From NCBI GenBank assembly GCA_902806595.1, contig CADCXC010000011.1, positions 1,860,001 through 1,924,000 of the forward strand: DNA of 64,000 bases. Direction: 5' to 3'. Below are positions 1 to 11,320 of this stretch, in pieces. Each line of letters begins with the position of its first letter. The first letter of the stretch is position 1. Under the pieces are notes generated by a model that did not search any database, was not told where the DNA came from, and worked only from the letters and a program-made list of their open reading frames with translations. The stretch comes from Pyrenopolyporus hunteri (lineage: Eukaryota; Ascomycota; Sordariomycetes; Xylariales; Hypoxylaceae). The translations under genes were made by a program, and so were the position numbers.

Positions 1-79
1 CCTGATCGCCGTCGTCGTTGCTCTCGTTGGTGTGCTTTGGCAGAGTCTCCTCGGTTATATGGTCGTATGCGAAATCCAT
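1..79 (-). CDS. Possible 5' end of a protein-coding gene running off the left edge
   Basis: On the minus strand an ATG at 79-77 opens a frame that stays open to the window edge, 26 complete codons, starting MDFAYDHITEETLPKHTNES. The residues are acidic and polar, as in many eukaryotic N-termini. I do not recognise the protein. The frame is too short to exclude chance, and the context before the ATG (CTC) is not a strong fungal start. Sequence to the left of the window would settle it. Confidence 0.3.
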   Translation of the reverse strand, partial: MDFAYDHITEETLPKHTNESNDDGDQ

Positions 80-3000
80 GAGGGCGTCAGGGGTATGGAC
101 GTTTCTGACGTTTTTGACGTTTTTGATAATAAATAACTAATAGATTAGGACGAATAAGACCCCTCTTTCGCAAGGAGAAAGGGAGGGGTTGGATGCGTAA
201 GCCACGATGAATGGCCCGATAGAATTGAGGAATGTATGGTCTCGGCGTTGCCGAATGTAAATTGTATGAAGTCGGTCTCAGTACGTGTATTCCCCTCCGC
301 TATGGCAGTTTAAGTTGTTTTGGGATTAGGTGACGAGGCTGAACGATTCCCCAATCTGCCGATTGACGTATGGATGGAAAGGCTAGGTACCTACCTACAT
401 AGCACACCTGGGTAGGTAGGTGCCTATAGCTAATGTAGACACCTATGTACTGTACCTCATTCGGTAGGTATGTACCTAGGTACCTACGTATATATCTAGC
501 TCTGTAAAGACCCGCACTTATCCCGCACATTAGCCATAAAATTGGAAGCTATTATGTACCTACTCTTAAGTTGATAATTGACTTTAACGAATGCGGGGAA
601 CGGTAAGTCGCTTCCATTCTTACCGCAATAATCGATATAACACACGTACCGGAATAGCCAGGTCCTCATTTAACACAGAGAGACGTAGGTAGTATACTAT
701 CTACATGGTTCCTACTAATATGTAAAGGGGCCCGTAAGGGGCCCGTACGCAAACCCTGATAGAAGGAAACATAGACGAAGCCCGGTCATATTTACATGTA
801 GTTAAACATAATTGTACGTTGCCGCCGACCCGCATTATATTCAACTATGAGATAAGGAGGCAGCAAAGGTGTACGTAGTACAGGGGTGGGCGTAGAAGCC
901 GGCTCCTCTTACTCTCCGGGCACGTGCCAGCCAAGCTTAGAATTGAAAGGATCATACCGCGTCACGTGGGCTCAATCCCCGAATTGTCTCTTCTCATCAA
1001 TCGTTGTTATGTCCGATAAATATTATTCGCATAGAATCATGCAAAATCAATAATACATCCGTCGTATCCAGCTTGGGGCTATATACATAGTATTGGCAAC
1101 CCTTTCTCAAACTAAAATAGTTTAGTTAGACTCAAGCCCGGTTTACACATATTATACACACTTCCCTCGGTACGTTGCATCCTTTTTATAAAATCGGTAA
1201 TTGATCCCATCGTTTCCAACTGACTACCGATATTCCGGATCTGCCGTAGAGGGGAGAGGTCGACCTCAAGGTTCAAAAATGCACATTAGGACTCCGGCTG
1301 TTCCCAAACGCTACTACCGACGGAGGACGGTGGTAGGGAGCCCTGAGAGCCCCGACGGTCCAATTTCCGGACACTTATATATTATCGCATGCCTAGGTAC
1401 CCTGAGTAAATACCTACCTGCTAGATATAACTTGGTTTAGGGCTTACGGCTCTGCTACTGCGAATCCGCGGCGCTCACCATATATGTATATGCAGTATTG
1501 GAATATGTTACCTAAGATAGGTACCGTATTAACATCGATAATACCGAATAAGACAGCAACTATACCGCTTGTTAGTAGTCACATACCACTATTTTCTCAT
1601 TTCCACAAACCTTCCTTATCCAGATCCTCCCACTGCTTCGGGGCCAGGCCAGGCCCGTGATCAGATACGATGCCTCATATTGGAAAATAATATGCCGATC
1701 ACCAGGCACCAGGCTTCGAGTCATCAGCCAACCCACCAACCCACCAGGAACCCCCAAGTTCCCCATTGGAGGTTAAGCCCGGCGGTCGCGGGTAGCGTCA
1801 GTCACACGGTGAAGAGTGATGGGCGGACAGTTACCTCGCCTCTCTGCTACATTGCCTACATATATACATGCATGCATACCTATATATGTAGCAGCTAAGG
1901 GAGAGGAGGGTGCGGTACCTCCTACTTAATGGCTAAATGGCTGGACAACGATAACGTGACTCGTGCACGCTTAGACTCAGTTGTACTCGTTTGCATCTCA
2001 TCATGCCTCTACCCCTAACTATGTGACTTTCATTGGAGAACTCTCATGCCAATGTGGCATTATGAAGTGTAACCGTCACTTGACCCGACCCAAGAATACT
2101 CACGTCCAAAAACATCCCATACGAAAACAATTCCATGTATCATAGATTGCATACAGGTAGTCGCGTATTGATATTCTCGACCGGGCCCGAAACAAGGCTT
2201 ACCTTGTTCCTGTCGGTAGTGCCATGTACAATATAGAGCTATCGCGGGCTAGTTAGCTTGGTTATAAGACGAAGGATCGCTGTTGAGATTCGAGGCGGCA
2301 TCGCTTGGTGGGGACGGCCCAGGAAGAGGCCAGTCTGAAGACGGGTGCTGGGCTTGGCCGGCCTTGGTAAGTTCTATGGAGTAGACGGAATTATGGCGTG
2401 GACGTAGCATAAGGAAAACGCAAAGGGCGCACGATCAGCCACAGCCAGCTCCGTTAAAGTCCGAGTAGGTAACAAGGGACTGCCCCGTCAAGTACTAGAC
2501 CATTCCCACCTCTCCCCCGCCACAATCGACTCCCTTTGACATGTTCTTGTATTGGACGATTACTGCGCTTACAAATCGGAAAATTGCCCGTCTTCTGCCC
2601 CCCTCTCTCGAATTCCTTCCATCGCGAGAACGTCACTCAATCAGCACCCGTCACAATTCGGTTCTCTGCATACATACATACATACCTACTTACATACTAT
2701 ACCAATCCTCCCACGTTGACACGCTGTTCCTATCCGTCAAAAGGAGAAGGGGGGTGTGTGTAAAGCAAGTGGTGGACCCTACGTCAACTCACTGTTGAAA
2801 GAAAAAAAAAATCCCAGGCGAAAAGGCCGCTCTCTGTCCCTTCCGGTCTATCTCAGCCTCAAGGACGCTAGGGGCGAATTTCTATCATTTCCTCTACATC
2901 ATATTTTACCCTCACCTAAAATATTGAGTGAGGTCGGTCGTGGATAAGCTTCGACCGCTTGGGAACTTACCGATCTTCCCAAAGTTCATCTTGTCTAAAG

Positions 3001-3262
3001 CTTCAAGGCACCACGTCAACCATTGAGCGCAGCAACTGCTGCGCCGTGCCATTGAGCAACTATCTGCCCGGCTTCACTCCCAAGTCAGCGCCGTGTAGCG
3101 TCAGCGGAAGTTGCCTTCTACCTTAACACAATCAAGAAGAATCGCAAACGTACCTAACTCAATTCATATCCACTTAAACCTCTTGTCTAGTCTTCTACTT
3201 TCTCGTCGTTCTAAGTTGTGATCATATTTACCTTGAAGTTTCCCGTCTGAAAATTTGTCACA
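80..3262. other. Intergenic region upstream of the AP-1 gene
   Basis: I see no gene here; short open frames on both strands overlap each other and resemble no known protein. Palindromic TAGGTACCTA-type motifs occur at about 380-490 and 1390-1410. An 11-bp direct duplication (GGGGCCCGTAA/C) lies at 727-748. The last few hundred bases before 3263 are pyrimidine-rich and probably include the AP-1 promoter and 5' leader. Confidence 0.6.
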
Positions 3263-5235
3263 ATGGCCTCGGCTCATTCCCAAGCCCTCCAAAATTTCAT
3301 CCTCACGCCTCAGCAGCAAAACCTGCTCTTCCGCGCTCTTACCTCGAACCAACCCGGCGGCAGCAATACCAACAGTTCAAACAATCACCTACCACTCTCA
3401 CCCGACTTCTCTACCAAGTCACCTGCCCAGAGCCAGAAGGGGTCCGTGAATATGGACGATCAGAACGGCGCTTCCAATGACATGCAGGAGAGCCCCTTCT
3501 TGGATTATGACTATGATCTGGGAGCCGACTCGACTTTCGATTTCGACTTCACCCAGGATGGCCAAGCAAAGATGATTGGAGACCTTCCGGGCACCTCGTC
3601 GAAGGATAATTCCAAAGCCAGCTCTCCCGACAACGAGAATTCGGACAAGAGAAGTCATCCGGACGACGAGGATGAAGAAGAGATGGAAGAAGGAGGAGGC
3701 AAGCGGAGAGAAGGGGAAGGAAAGGTTCCAAAGAAACCCGGCCGCAAGCCACTTACGAACGAGCCCAGTTCGGTAAGTCGCAAGCGTCAACCCGGTAGTC
3801 CCGTACTAGGATTATGTCGTATCTAACAGTATTATCAATAGAAGAGAAAGGCCCAGAACCGGGCAGCGCAACGGGCGTTCCGGGAACGTAAGGAGAAGCA
3901 CTTGAAAGATCTCGAGACCAAAGTGGAGGAGTTAGAGAAGGTCTCGACGGCGACGAATAACGAGAACTCTCAACTACGTGCCCAGATCGAGAAACTAACG
4001 ATGGAATTGAACGAGTATAAGAAGAAGCTTTCGCTGCTAAACAATTCGCGTTCAGTTTCCAGCGGCCCTCAACGAAGCACCCCATTCGGCCTCGCCGCCA
4101 TACAGAACCTCAACGACGTTAACTTCCAATTCGAGTTCCCTAAGTTTGGCGTCCTCCCGGGACCCCAGATCTCAACCACGAACGGGACCAAATCGATGTA
4201 TTACCCCTCGTCGTCATCAGGCGGGAGTCCGAGCAATCAGACCAATCAGACAGACAAACCCAAGGACCATGTTACCCCCAACTCCGCAAATAGCCGGGAG
4301 AATTCGGACGCCTCCAAAGACTCCTCATCTAAGTCATCAGCGTCGCCCTACGATAGCGCATTTGGCGCTAGCGCGTCGAGGACCAGTCTGGATTCAAGCC
4401 ACTACAGCGTGAACACAGCTAACACCGGTTCGCCATGTTCGTCTACGGCGAACTCCAACATGGGACCAAGCTCTTCGTGCGGAACCTCTCCGGAACCGTG
4501 TACTCAATCGCCGCTAGGATTTAAGCCATTAGACACCCTAACCACTATCGGCGAGGAACAGCCATCGCTAACAAGGGACTCTATGTCTCGTAAGTGCCGC
4601 CAATCCGCACGAGATTCTATCGTATCCCCGGGCTCTCCGGCCACTCCGAGGCTAACCAACCTAGCAGAATTCAACCAATTCAACAACATAGACTTTTCTA
4701 GCTTAGATTGGCTGTCGCAACAGAACGGGGGTCAGTTCGATCCGCAGCTCTTCGGTGACTATCGGGAGCCGCAGGACAACATCCTAACCAACGCTACGTT
4801 CGATGACAGCTTCTTCAACGACGCCTTCGACGTCGACTTCACCACCCCGTACAATGTAGCGCCCGCGCCGAACGGCGGGAACAAGAAGAACCTGATAGCC
4901 GAGATCGACGCACGGAAGGAAACTGAGGACACCATCATCACCAGCAACGGGAAGCTGCTCACATGTAACAACATTTGGTACGTAAAATCATTAAATTCCC
5001 ACTAGTCGAATAAGTAATGTCTAGAACTACGATTCGATGGCTGACACCAAATAACAGGGAGAAACTCCAGTCTTGTCCCCGAGTACAAGCCGGCGACCTC
5101 GACCTCGACGGCCTATGCTCCGATCTACAGAAGAAGGCCAAGTGCGGCGGTTCCGGCGCCGTGGTCGACGAGCAAGATTTCAAGGCCGTGATGACCAAAT
5201 ACCTCGGTGCTGACGCCAGCAAGTGTACGTCGTAG
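3263..5235 (+). CDS. AP1: Yap1/Pap1-type AP-1-like bZIP transcription factor
   Basis: Exons 3263-3772, 3842-4977 and 5058-5235 join in phase to a 607-residue protein. In this family, oxidants create disulfides between two cysteine-rich domains, mask the nuclear export signal and let the factor accumulate in the nucleus to switch on thioredoxin, glutathione and efflux genes. The sequence shows the Yap basic region KRKAQNRAAQRAFRERK at about 171-187, right at the exon 2 start, followed by a leucine-zipper coiled coil. An acidic segment lies near residue 130. The n-CRD has Cys at about 369, 383 and 390. The C-terminal c-CRD has Cys at about 545, 555, 569, 578 and 605; intron 2 falls inside its CNNIWEKLQSC motif. 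The start is the first ATG of the long frame, in good context (CACAATGG). Length and cysteine layout fit a functional, intact copy. Confidence 0.95.
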
Positions 5236-7375
5236 CCTCCACGTCCCACCACGACAATTCATGTGTCGATGAACAGGGCGAGCTTTCGAGAGGAAATAAA
5301 CAAAAATGAACTTTCAAAAGCCCCCCCTATGTGCCACCACCACCATCACCAATCATTGGGTACCGGCGGAAAGGAGTTTTGCCATCAGGCCACGGCGGGG
5401 ATTCACTGGGAACCAGGGAATATACACACACACACAATTGGCTCTGGGGATAAGGCGGGGAATCAGCACAGAGAAAGGGAGAGGCTACGGCCATCTTCCC
5501 GAGATATCCCGTCTACGCGGGTGTCTCACTTCTCATGTCGCCGAAATCATTCATGGGGAACCGGAGTTGCGCATGTGGTCTTTTTGCGACAAAGGCGGAA
5601 AAAAATCACCAATCTCTTTCCTTTTTTTTCCTTTTTCTCCCATTTTCGTTTCTTTTCCTTTTTTCCTTGGGCCCGTGTCGAACCTCGTCCGCGGATACTG
5701 GAGGAATGTACAAGCAAACTACGGCGGTATTCGTCACGTATCTCAGCATAACGTGACAGACTGCCGCTCACGGTCGAGTTATCAGGGGCATGTATACCTT
5801 ATAGTGAGTGAATGACTGGTGAGGAGATCAGCAGCGCACGAGGCACGGAGGAAACGATGATGATATCAATGATTCGATGTTGTAGGGGATGTGTATGTCA
5901 TGCCTATCTGCCTACCTGCCTTGCCCGTCAACACCATCACGTTGATTCAAGATATAATGGTAATGGTCTAAGCCAGAACCTCGCGGAGGCGTAGGGCTTG
6001 ACATGAGCATGGACTTTTGGTTCGAAACCACGTCCGTCTGTCTCTATATAGGATTCTGACGTACACAATTGAAAGTCGTAGTTTTAAGATATTGCAAGTT
6101 GATACGATCCTAATGACATGATATCAAACCTCCCGTGGTCAGCACTTATCATCGATACTTGGCGCAGTTTAATGTACAATACATCTTTATTTCTAAGACA
6201 CCCCATGGCAGATCATATTCTCTATGTACTTACACTTGGGTTAGCCGAACATTTTTTTGATCTTATCTTCTACTCTTACCAGTACACTCACGTACCGAAT
6301 AACCTAGACACTTGTATTAAGTTCCCGCTTAGCATCAAATTCCAATATCAGCGAGCAACTCTCAGTGTGCCAACATCAAGAGCAAAGAAAACTAACCACA
6401 TCAAAATAATAGCGTTTAGTTTTTAGGATGAATACCTCAATCCTTAGCAAAGCTGTACGCTCGCAGCAACCTACGCCCCTCCCCAAACGGGCCCAAGAGC
6501 CGTCAAAACTTATCGCCTCCCAGAATTTCGGCAAGAGATCAACCCTCACAGATTCTTTATAAGCAAACGTACCACTTCTCAACCGTTCAATACAGTGTAG
6601 TTTGCGGGGTGGCAATGTTGCCAACGACGTAATGTAACGGACCCACGGAGTCACCTCCGCCTCGATGACGTGAAAACGTACGATTCGTACCGGGGAGATA
6701 ATAGCCCCTTTAGGTTTCACGGTATCCCACTTCTCTCTTCATCTGGCCATTATATCAAAAAGTACGATCGATAAGAAAATGAGAGTTACAAAAAGGTCAA
6801 CTCCTTCGGGCCGGATCTCTCAAAGCACATAGATGTAAATTTTTGTAAACCGGAAACAGAGAAGAAACATTGTCTTGCTAGCAAGAGAGGATTTTCCGTA
6901 TGCCACGCATGGAGAGGGCAACGCTGCCAATTTCACCATTATAAGAATCCAAAGCCTAGAATTCGTAAAAAGACATATTAAGTACAAATTTATATCGTGA
7001 GTACGAGAACATAAGAGGGCACATACCAAGTTGTATATATTGGTATGGACACAGAGGCTTTCTATACATCTTTCGAGTTAGAGAGGCAGTTGAGTGAATA
7101 AGGTTCGATCGCTCTCTACGGACTCTATAAGCTCGCAACAGCAATCTAAACATAACGTATTAGGTATTCATCCCCCTTTTACACCATTCTGTTGTTCCTT
7201 TCAACCTTTTATTTCCCTCTATGTACCTAGAGTAGGGGAGTCTACATATCGTACAGAAGCGCTCCACAGTTCCGGGGCCATTGACGAACAAGATGAACAT
7301 GTCCATTGCAAGAATACATCATGTACAAGACCGTCTTACTCACCCAATACAAATCCTCCACCCAGATCAAAGACA
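5236..7375. other. Intergenic region between AP-1 and the HET gene (tail to tail)
   Basis: No gene recognised. Both flanking genes end into this interval, so both 3' UTRs lie here. Frames of 100-170 codons at 5263-5815, 6118-6426 (+) and 6376-6720 (-) have no recognisable domain and low-complexity composition, and I regard them as chance. A polypyrimidine tract lies at about 5618-5670. Confidence 0.6.
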
Positions 7376-9837
7376 TCATACAAGCGTAATAGTCTCGATA
7401 GGAACCCCCTGCTCCTTCAACGCCTCAGGGAAGAGCCTCGGGTCTGAGTTAATAACCTCGCCGGTCTCCTTATGCCGGAACCTCTTACAGTGCAAGGGGT
7501 CAGCGCGGGCCCTCTCCCACTCGACCGGCTCCCACTCCGGCGGCATCGGAATTTCCTGCAGTCGCGGATGATCCGACGATATGGTAGCGGCTTCTTCGTT
7601 GTAGAACCACGCTCGGTACTGCCCGTCTTTTTCGACCCCCGTCTGCACTATCCAGGGGCGGGGGACCGGGCCGAAGAGGGCTTCGCCGTCCACTGCGAAA
7701 AGGGGTTAATTATACCTAACTTTCATCGATGCACTTAAAAGTAGGGGAAGAGAAAAAAAAAAACTTACTAAGACCGTACACTACAACGCCCATAGTTAGC
7801 AGCCTCTCCTCTGAAAGTAGAAGGGAGATAGATAGAGGTAACAAGAAGATGTACGAACCATAACAATCCCCAACGACCTCGTACTCGCCCGTAGGCATCG
7901 GCCTAAGAAGCATAGGATAATCGCACCCCAGTACCGCGAAAACCTCATCTCCTACCAATTGCCTTATATTAGCCTCAAGCACCCATATACCTTGTCCCCA
8001 AATAACACATATTCCGCTACTCACCCTGTTGCGGATCTCCATTCACCATACCCACATATCCATTGTGCGTGCTGAACAAGCTGCACCCGTGAACCCTCCC
8101 AATAATCCAGATCTTGTACCCGTTCGCGAGCTTCTTCTCAGCAGCCGCCTCGTCCGTCCTCGCCACCTGCACCATATCGTACAGCGTCTCGAGCGTAGGG
8201 AACCCGACGTTATACGCGCGATCGTCGACCCGTCCCAGCGTCAGCGTCTGCAGCCAGGCGTCGCGGTACGTGCCGCCGGCCGGGTACCCTCCCCTTTCTC
8301 CCCCTTCTTTTCTTCCTCCTCGTCCTGGCTGCTCCAGACGGTCCAGCCGCAGCCGATGGAACAGTCGGATGTAGTCGGCGAAGTTCTGGGCGGCGATCTT
8401 GGGCCCCGGACACGCTATGCTCGCGAAGTACACCGCGGCGACCTCGAGACGGCCCGGCCCTGCGGGCGCCGCGCGCGCCGCTGATACCCCGCTCGCGCAG
8501 AAGCCCTGGTTGTTGGGCACCGTCACGTTCAGGTAGTGCGACCAGTCCGGGACCCAGGTGGGCCAGTCAGCCGGCGTCGTCGTCGTCGTCGATGACGAGG
8601 ACGAAGCGCGCCGCCCGCCGTAGATAAGTTGCGTCAAGCGCTTGCTCTGCTCGAGGCGGGCGAGGAAGAGGTCGGTGAAGACCTGGAGGAGGGAGAGCTT
8701 ATAATCCGGCGTGATATTCCCGGCCACGGAGTCCGGGGCGAGGCTCAGGAGGCCGTAGAGGCGGTCGCGGGGGTCGAGGCAGGGGCGGACGTGGTGGCGC
8801 TTGAGCATGTCCTCGAAGGTCATGTTGAAGAGGTCCTCGCAGAGGAGGGTGAGGACCTCGGTGCGGTGCCAGACCTTGTCGGGGACGCCGCGCTGCTTGT
8901 TGTGGATGCTGACGACGGCGCGGCGGAACCGCGGCCAGGGGATCTCGTCGGCGCCGCACTTCACCACCGACCGCGCCCCGCCCAGGTGCACCTCCTGCAC
9001 GATCCACAGCCGCCGGAAGTACCCCCGCGAGCAGATCTCCGAGATGGCCTCCCACACGTCCGCGTCCCACGGCGGCGCGACGCTGTGGCTGAACCACGTC
9101 GGCTCCTCGCACCCGGGCGAGGAGAGCATCCTGGCGTCTTTGGTGTGCTCGATTTGCTTGCCGTAGTAGTTCAGCTTGGACAATGCTAGTGCGCTGGTCG
9201 GAGAGCTCGCCCCGAGCCAGACTACGACTTTGTGGGCGAGCGTGTAGATCATGCCCATGCGCTTGACTTGCTCGCTCCTTTCTTGGATGTCCTCTTGGTT
9301 GATGCAGAGGGCGTCGATCCACATGACCCGAGGCTCTTCCTCGTACCGGAGGTGCCGTAGAGCTTCGGCGAGGTTTCCCGTGATAGGCAGGCGTTGCATG
9401 CGACCTAGCGTCCTGAAACTTCTAATACTGGTGGTGTCGTCCGAAGTCTGAATCGTTGCCTTGTCCTTTATTTTCGGGGAGCCCCAGGTATAAGACAGAG
9501 CCTCGAACTTCACTTGCGACTGGTCCTCTTGCTGAGGAGGATCGTAGGCTTCCCGTGGAAAGTTGGGATCGGGATGGTCCCAAGTCGAATAATTGCCTTC
9601 GTAGTTCCGGAATATCACACGACCCTCCAGGGTCTCACGAGCTACATAATGTCTAGGGAGCGTTTTCGTTATTGCGTCTAACGACCAGCGCTTAGGGTTA
9701 TCGTCCCGGACCGGCGGGATGAGCGGGGCGTGAGTGATCTTGATCTGGATCGGGTCCTCGAACTTCCCGGGGAGGATAGTAACCAGTCGAATGTCGTCCG
9801 ACGACGGGTCGAGAGGTGTATACTCGTAGCGGACCAT
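7376..9837 (-). CDS. Heterokaryon-incompatibility (HET) domain protein
   Basis: The best model is exon 1 9837-8052, exon 2 7990-7859, exon 3 7780-7769 (12 nt) and exon 4 7692-7376, giving about 748 residues. HET proteins trigger non-self recognition and programmed cell death after hyphal fusion. The HET signature is clear: ALSYTWGSP near residue 112, then WIDALCINQED at about 173-183 and VVVWLGA near 206. The C-terminus has the usual HET tail (VGDEVFAVLGC, then GDCYVYGLMDGEALFG). The start was set at the ATG giving MVRYEYTPLD, which matches the usual HET N-terminus; an in-frame ATG lies 23 codons upstream. The exon 1/exon 2 junction is uncertain: a GTGAAT donor (exon ends 8047) with acceptor at 7974 also keeps frame. 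Exon 3 is supported by strong GTAAGT and TTGTAG sites and a GCTAAC branch site. No NACHT or ankyrin repeats are attached. Confidence 0.88.
7769..7780 (-). other. 12-nt coding microexon of the HET gene
   Basis: On the minus strand TG-TAC-GGT-CTT-A is bounded by TTGTAG upstream and GTAAGT downstream. It supplies V-Y-G-L and splits a Met codon with the next exon. Without it the conserved GDCYVxGLMDGEAL motif cannot be assembled. Confidence 0.75.
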
Positions 9838-11320
9838 TTCTGTGCGGCTTTTATTTCCGCAAAGGTAGTGGTAATTTGTCGAACGGAGCCGGTACGATGT
9901 TACCAAGAATCGAATACCGGCAAGCCTCTGAGCTGCGTTTCTTCAGCCATAGGTATATACTTGCATGGGCGCCATCGTATACTTCGTAGGGCTAACGTGG
10001 GACTATACGCCTCAGGCGTGCAGGATCGGTCAGCTTCCCATTGGGCAAAGTAGGCCGGCCGGGATGTTGGTGTTTGCAACGCCTCGTTTCAGGACTATTA
10101 CCCTAGTCCACCCGCAAAATGCCTTATACTGGGTAGTCAACAAAGTCTCCTGTCTTATGTCTTTCCAAGTTTGTTCAAGTACGGCTTAAACTAATAACTC
10201 AATGTCAGCCGACGATTATCTGCTCTCAGCCGGGCAGGAGATAAGCCCATGGAGTCGCGTTTGCGCTTTGCCGTGGGAGCCACTACTTTATGTATCTGTT
10301 ATGGTTGTAAACACACCTAGGTGATGTATGATAGCCATTGACCATTCCACTTACATTATAGTGCTTCGTTCTAAATTCTTACTCCCCGGCCTGTTACCAA
10401 CCATGGTATCTGCTATTGTAAGAACCCCCGATAGCGACCCATCCAGGTGCTTAATGAGAACGGAAGTATAGTTACTGTGAAGACACCTGCGGGCGTGGTG
10501 GTTGAGGTGAAAGCGATGTTAATATTATATGCGTTGCGTATTGTCTCTACATATCGAGCGTGGGCTTTGGACAGCCCATTCTTTACTATTATATATAAAA
10601 CATAAGCTGTGGTTATAGTGTCTATAAACACACCACTACCCAATGCGGATTTTACTGTCTCATCTTCCCCGCGGATTATTATCAGCAGCGGGCCGCAGTG
10701 AATTTGGATTTCACTCTGAGTTGACCGGGGGCCATTGTTCCGGGGTATCCAGGTAGATGGACCTTAATGTAGGTGCGATGCCAACTTTGGTTTCATCCGC
10801 GGATAAAGCATCGAGAATTCGAACCGGCGCCTGAAGATAAGAACTCGCCACCAGAAAGATGGCCTCAAGCTATTAATATGGGCAGTAGACAAGTTTCTCG
10901 CCCAAGGTGTCCGATGTCGAGGTGTTTTGGATAGGAAGCGGGCTCATCTGGGCCGATTCGCTCTAAAATGTGTTTTGTTGACGCCGCCTTTGAATTCGGT
11001 GAGGCTATAAAATGCCTTTAATTATGACCTGCGGTGTCTGGAGTGGGTATTCGCGAATCGGTGGAACCGCTAGAAATATCGTGATCCGCCAGACCAATGA
11101 GTCGAAATCGGTTCGCTATTGATGAAGAGTTGACTCGGTTCGTAATATGCCGTCGGACCTAGCTTTAACTCGTGAATCATCATGCGGAATATCCGCCTGC
11201 AATCGACGGGAGCGTAACATCATAATGTGCCCCACAGAATTCACCCATCGACCCGACCCCCCCTCTCATTACCTAGAAGACGCCAATATGCGTGATAATA
11301 TTTGGTGCTGAAATGAAATA
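9838..11320. other. Intergenic region upstream of the HET gene and downstream of the kinase gene
   Basis: No gene recognised. TCCGCGGA, a palindrome resembling a NIT4-type zinc-cluster site, occurs at about 10796-10803, far from the nitrite reductase gene and probably by chance. A GGTTCGAATTC string near 10814 looks like a tRNA B box, but no cloverleaf can be folded around it. Confidence 0.6.

Noticed and set aside
5263..5815. Overlapping frames of 162 and 169 codons downstream of AP-1
   Set aside because: Two frames open over the same low-complexity T-rich DNA; most likely the AP-1 3' UTR.
6015..6040. GGTTCGAAACC string resembling a tRNA B box
   Set aside because: No A box upstream and no cloverleaf; it is an isolated near-palindrome.
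8629..9189. 186-codon plus-strand frame inside the HET gene
   Set aside because: Antisense shadow of the GC-rich HET exon; composition is repetitive Glu/Val/Ala/Asp.
10790..10890. tRNA-like B box (GGTTCGAATTC) on the minus strand
   Set aside because: The T stem does not pair and no acceptor stem or A box can be placed at the right distance.
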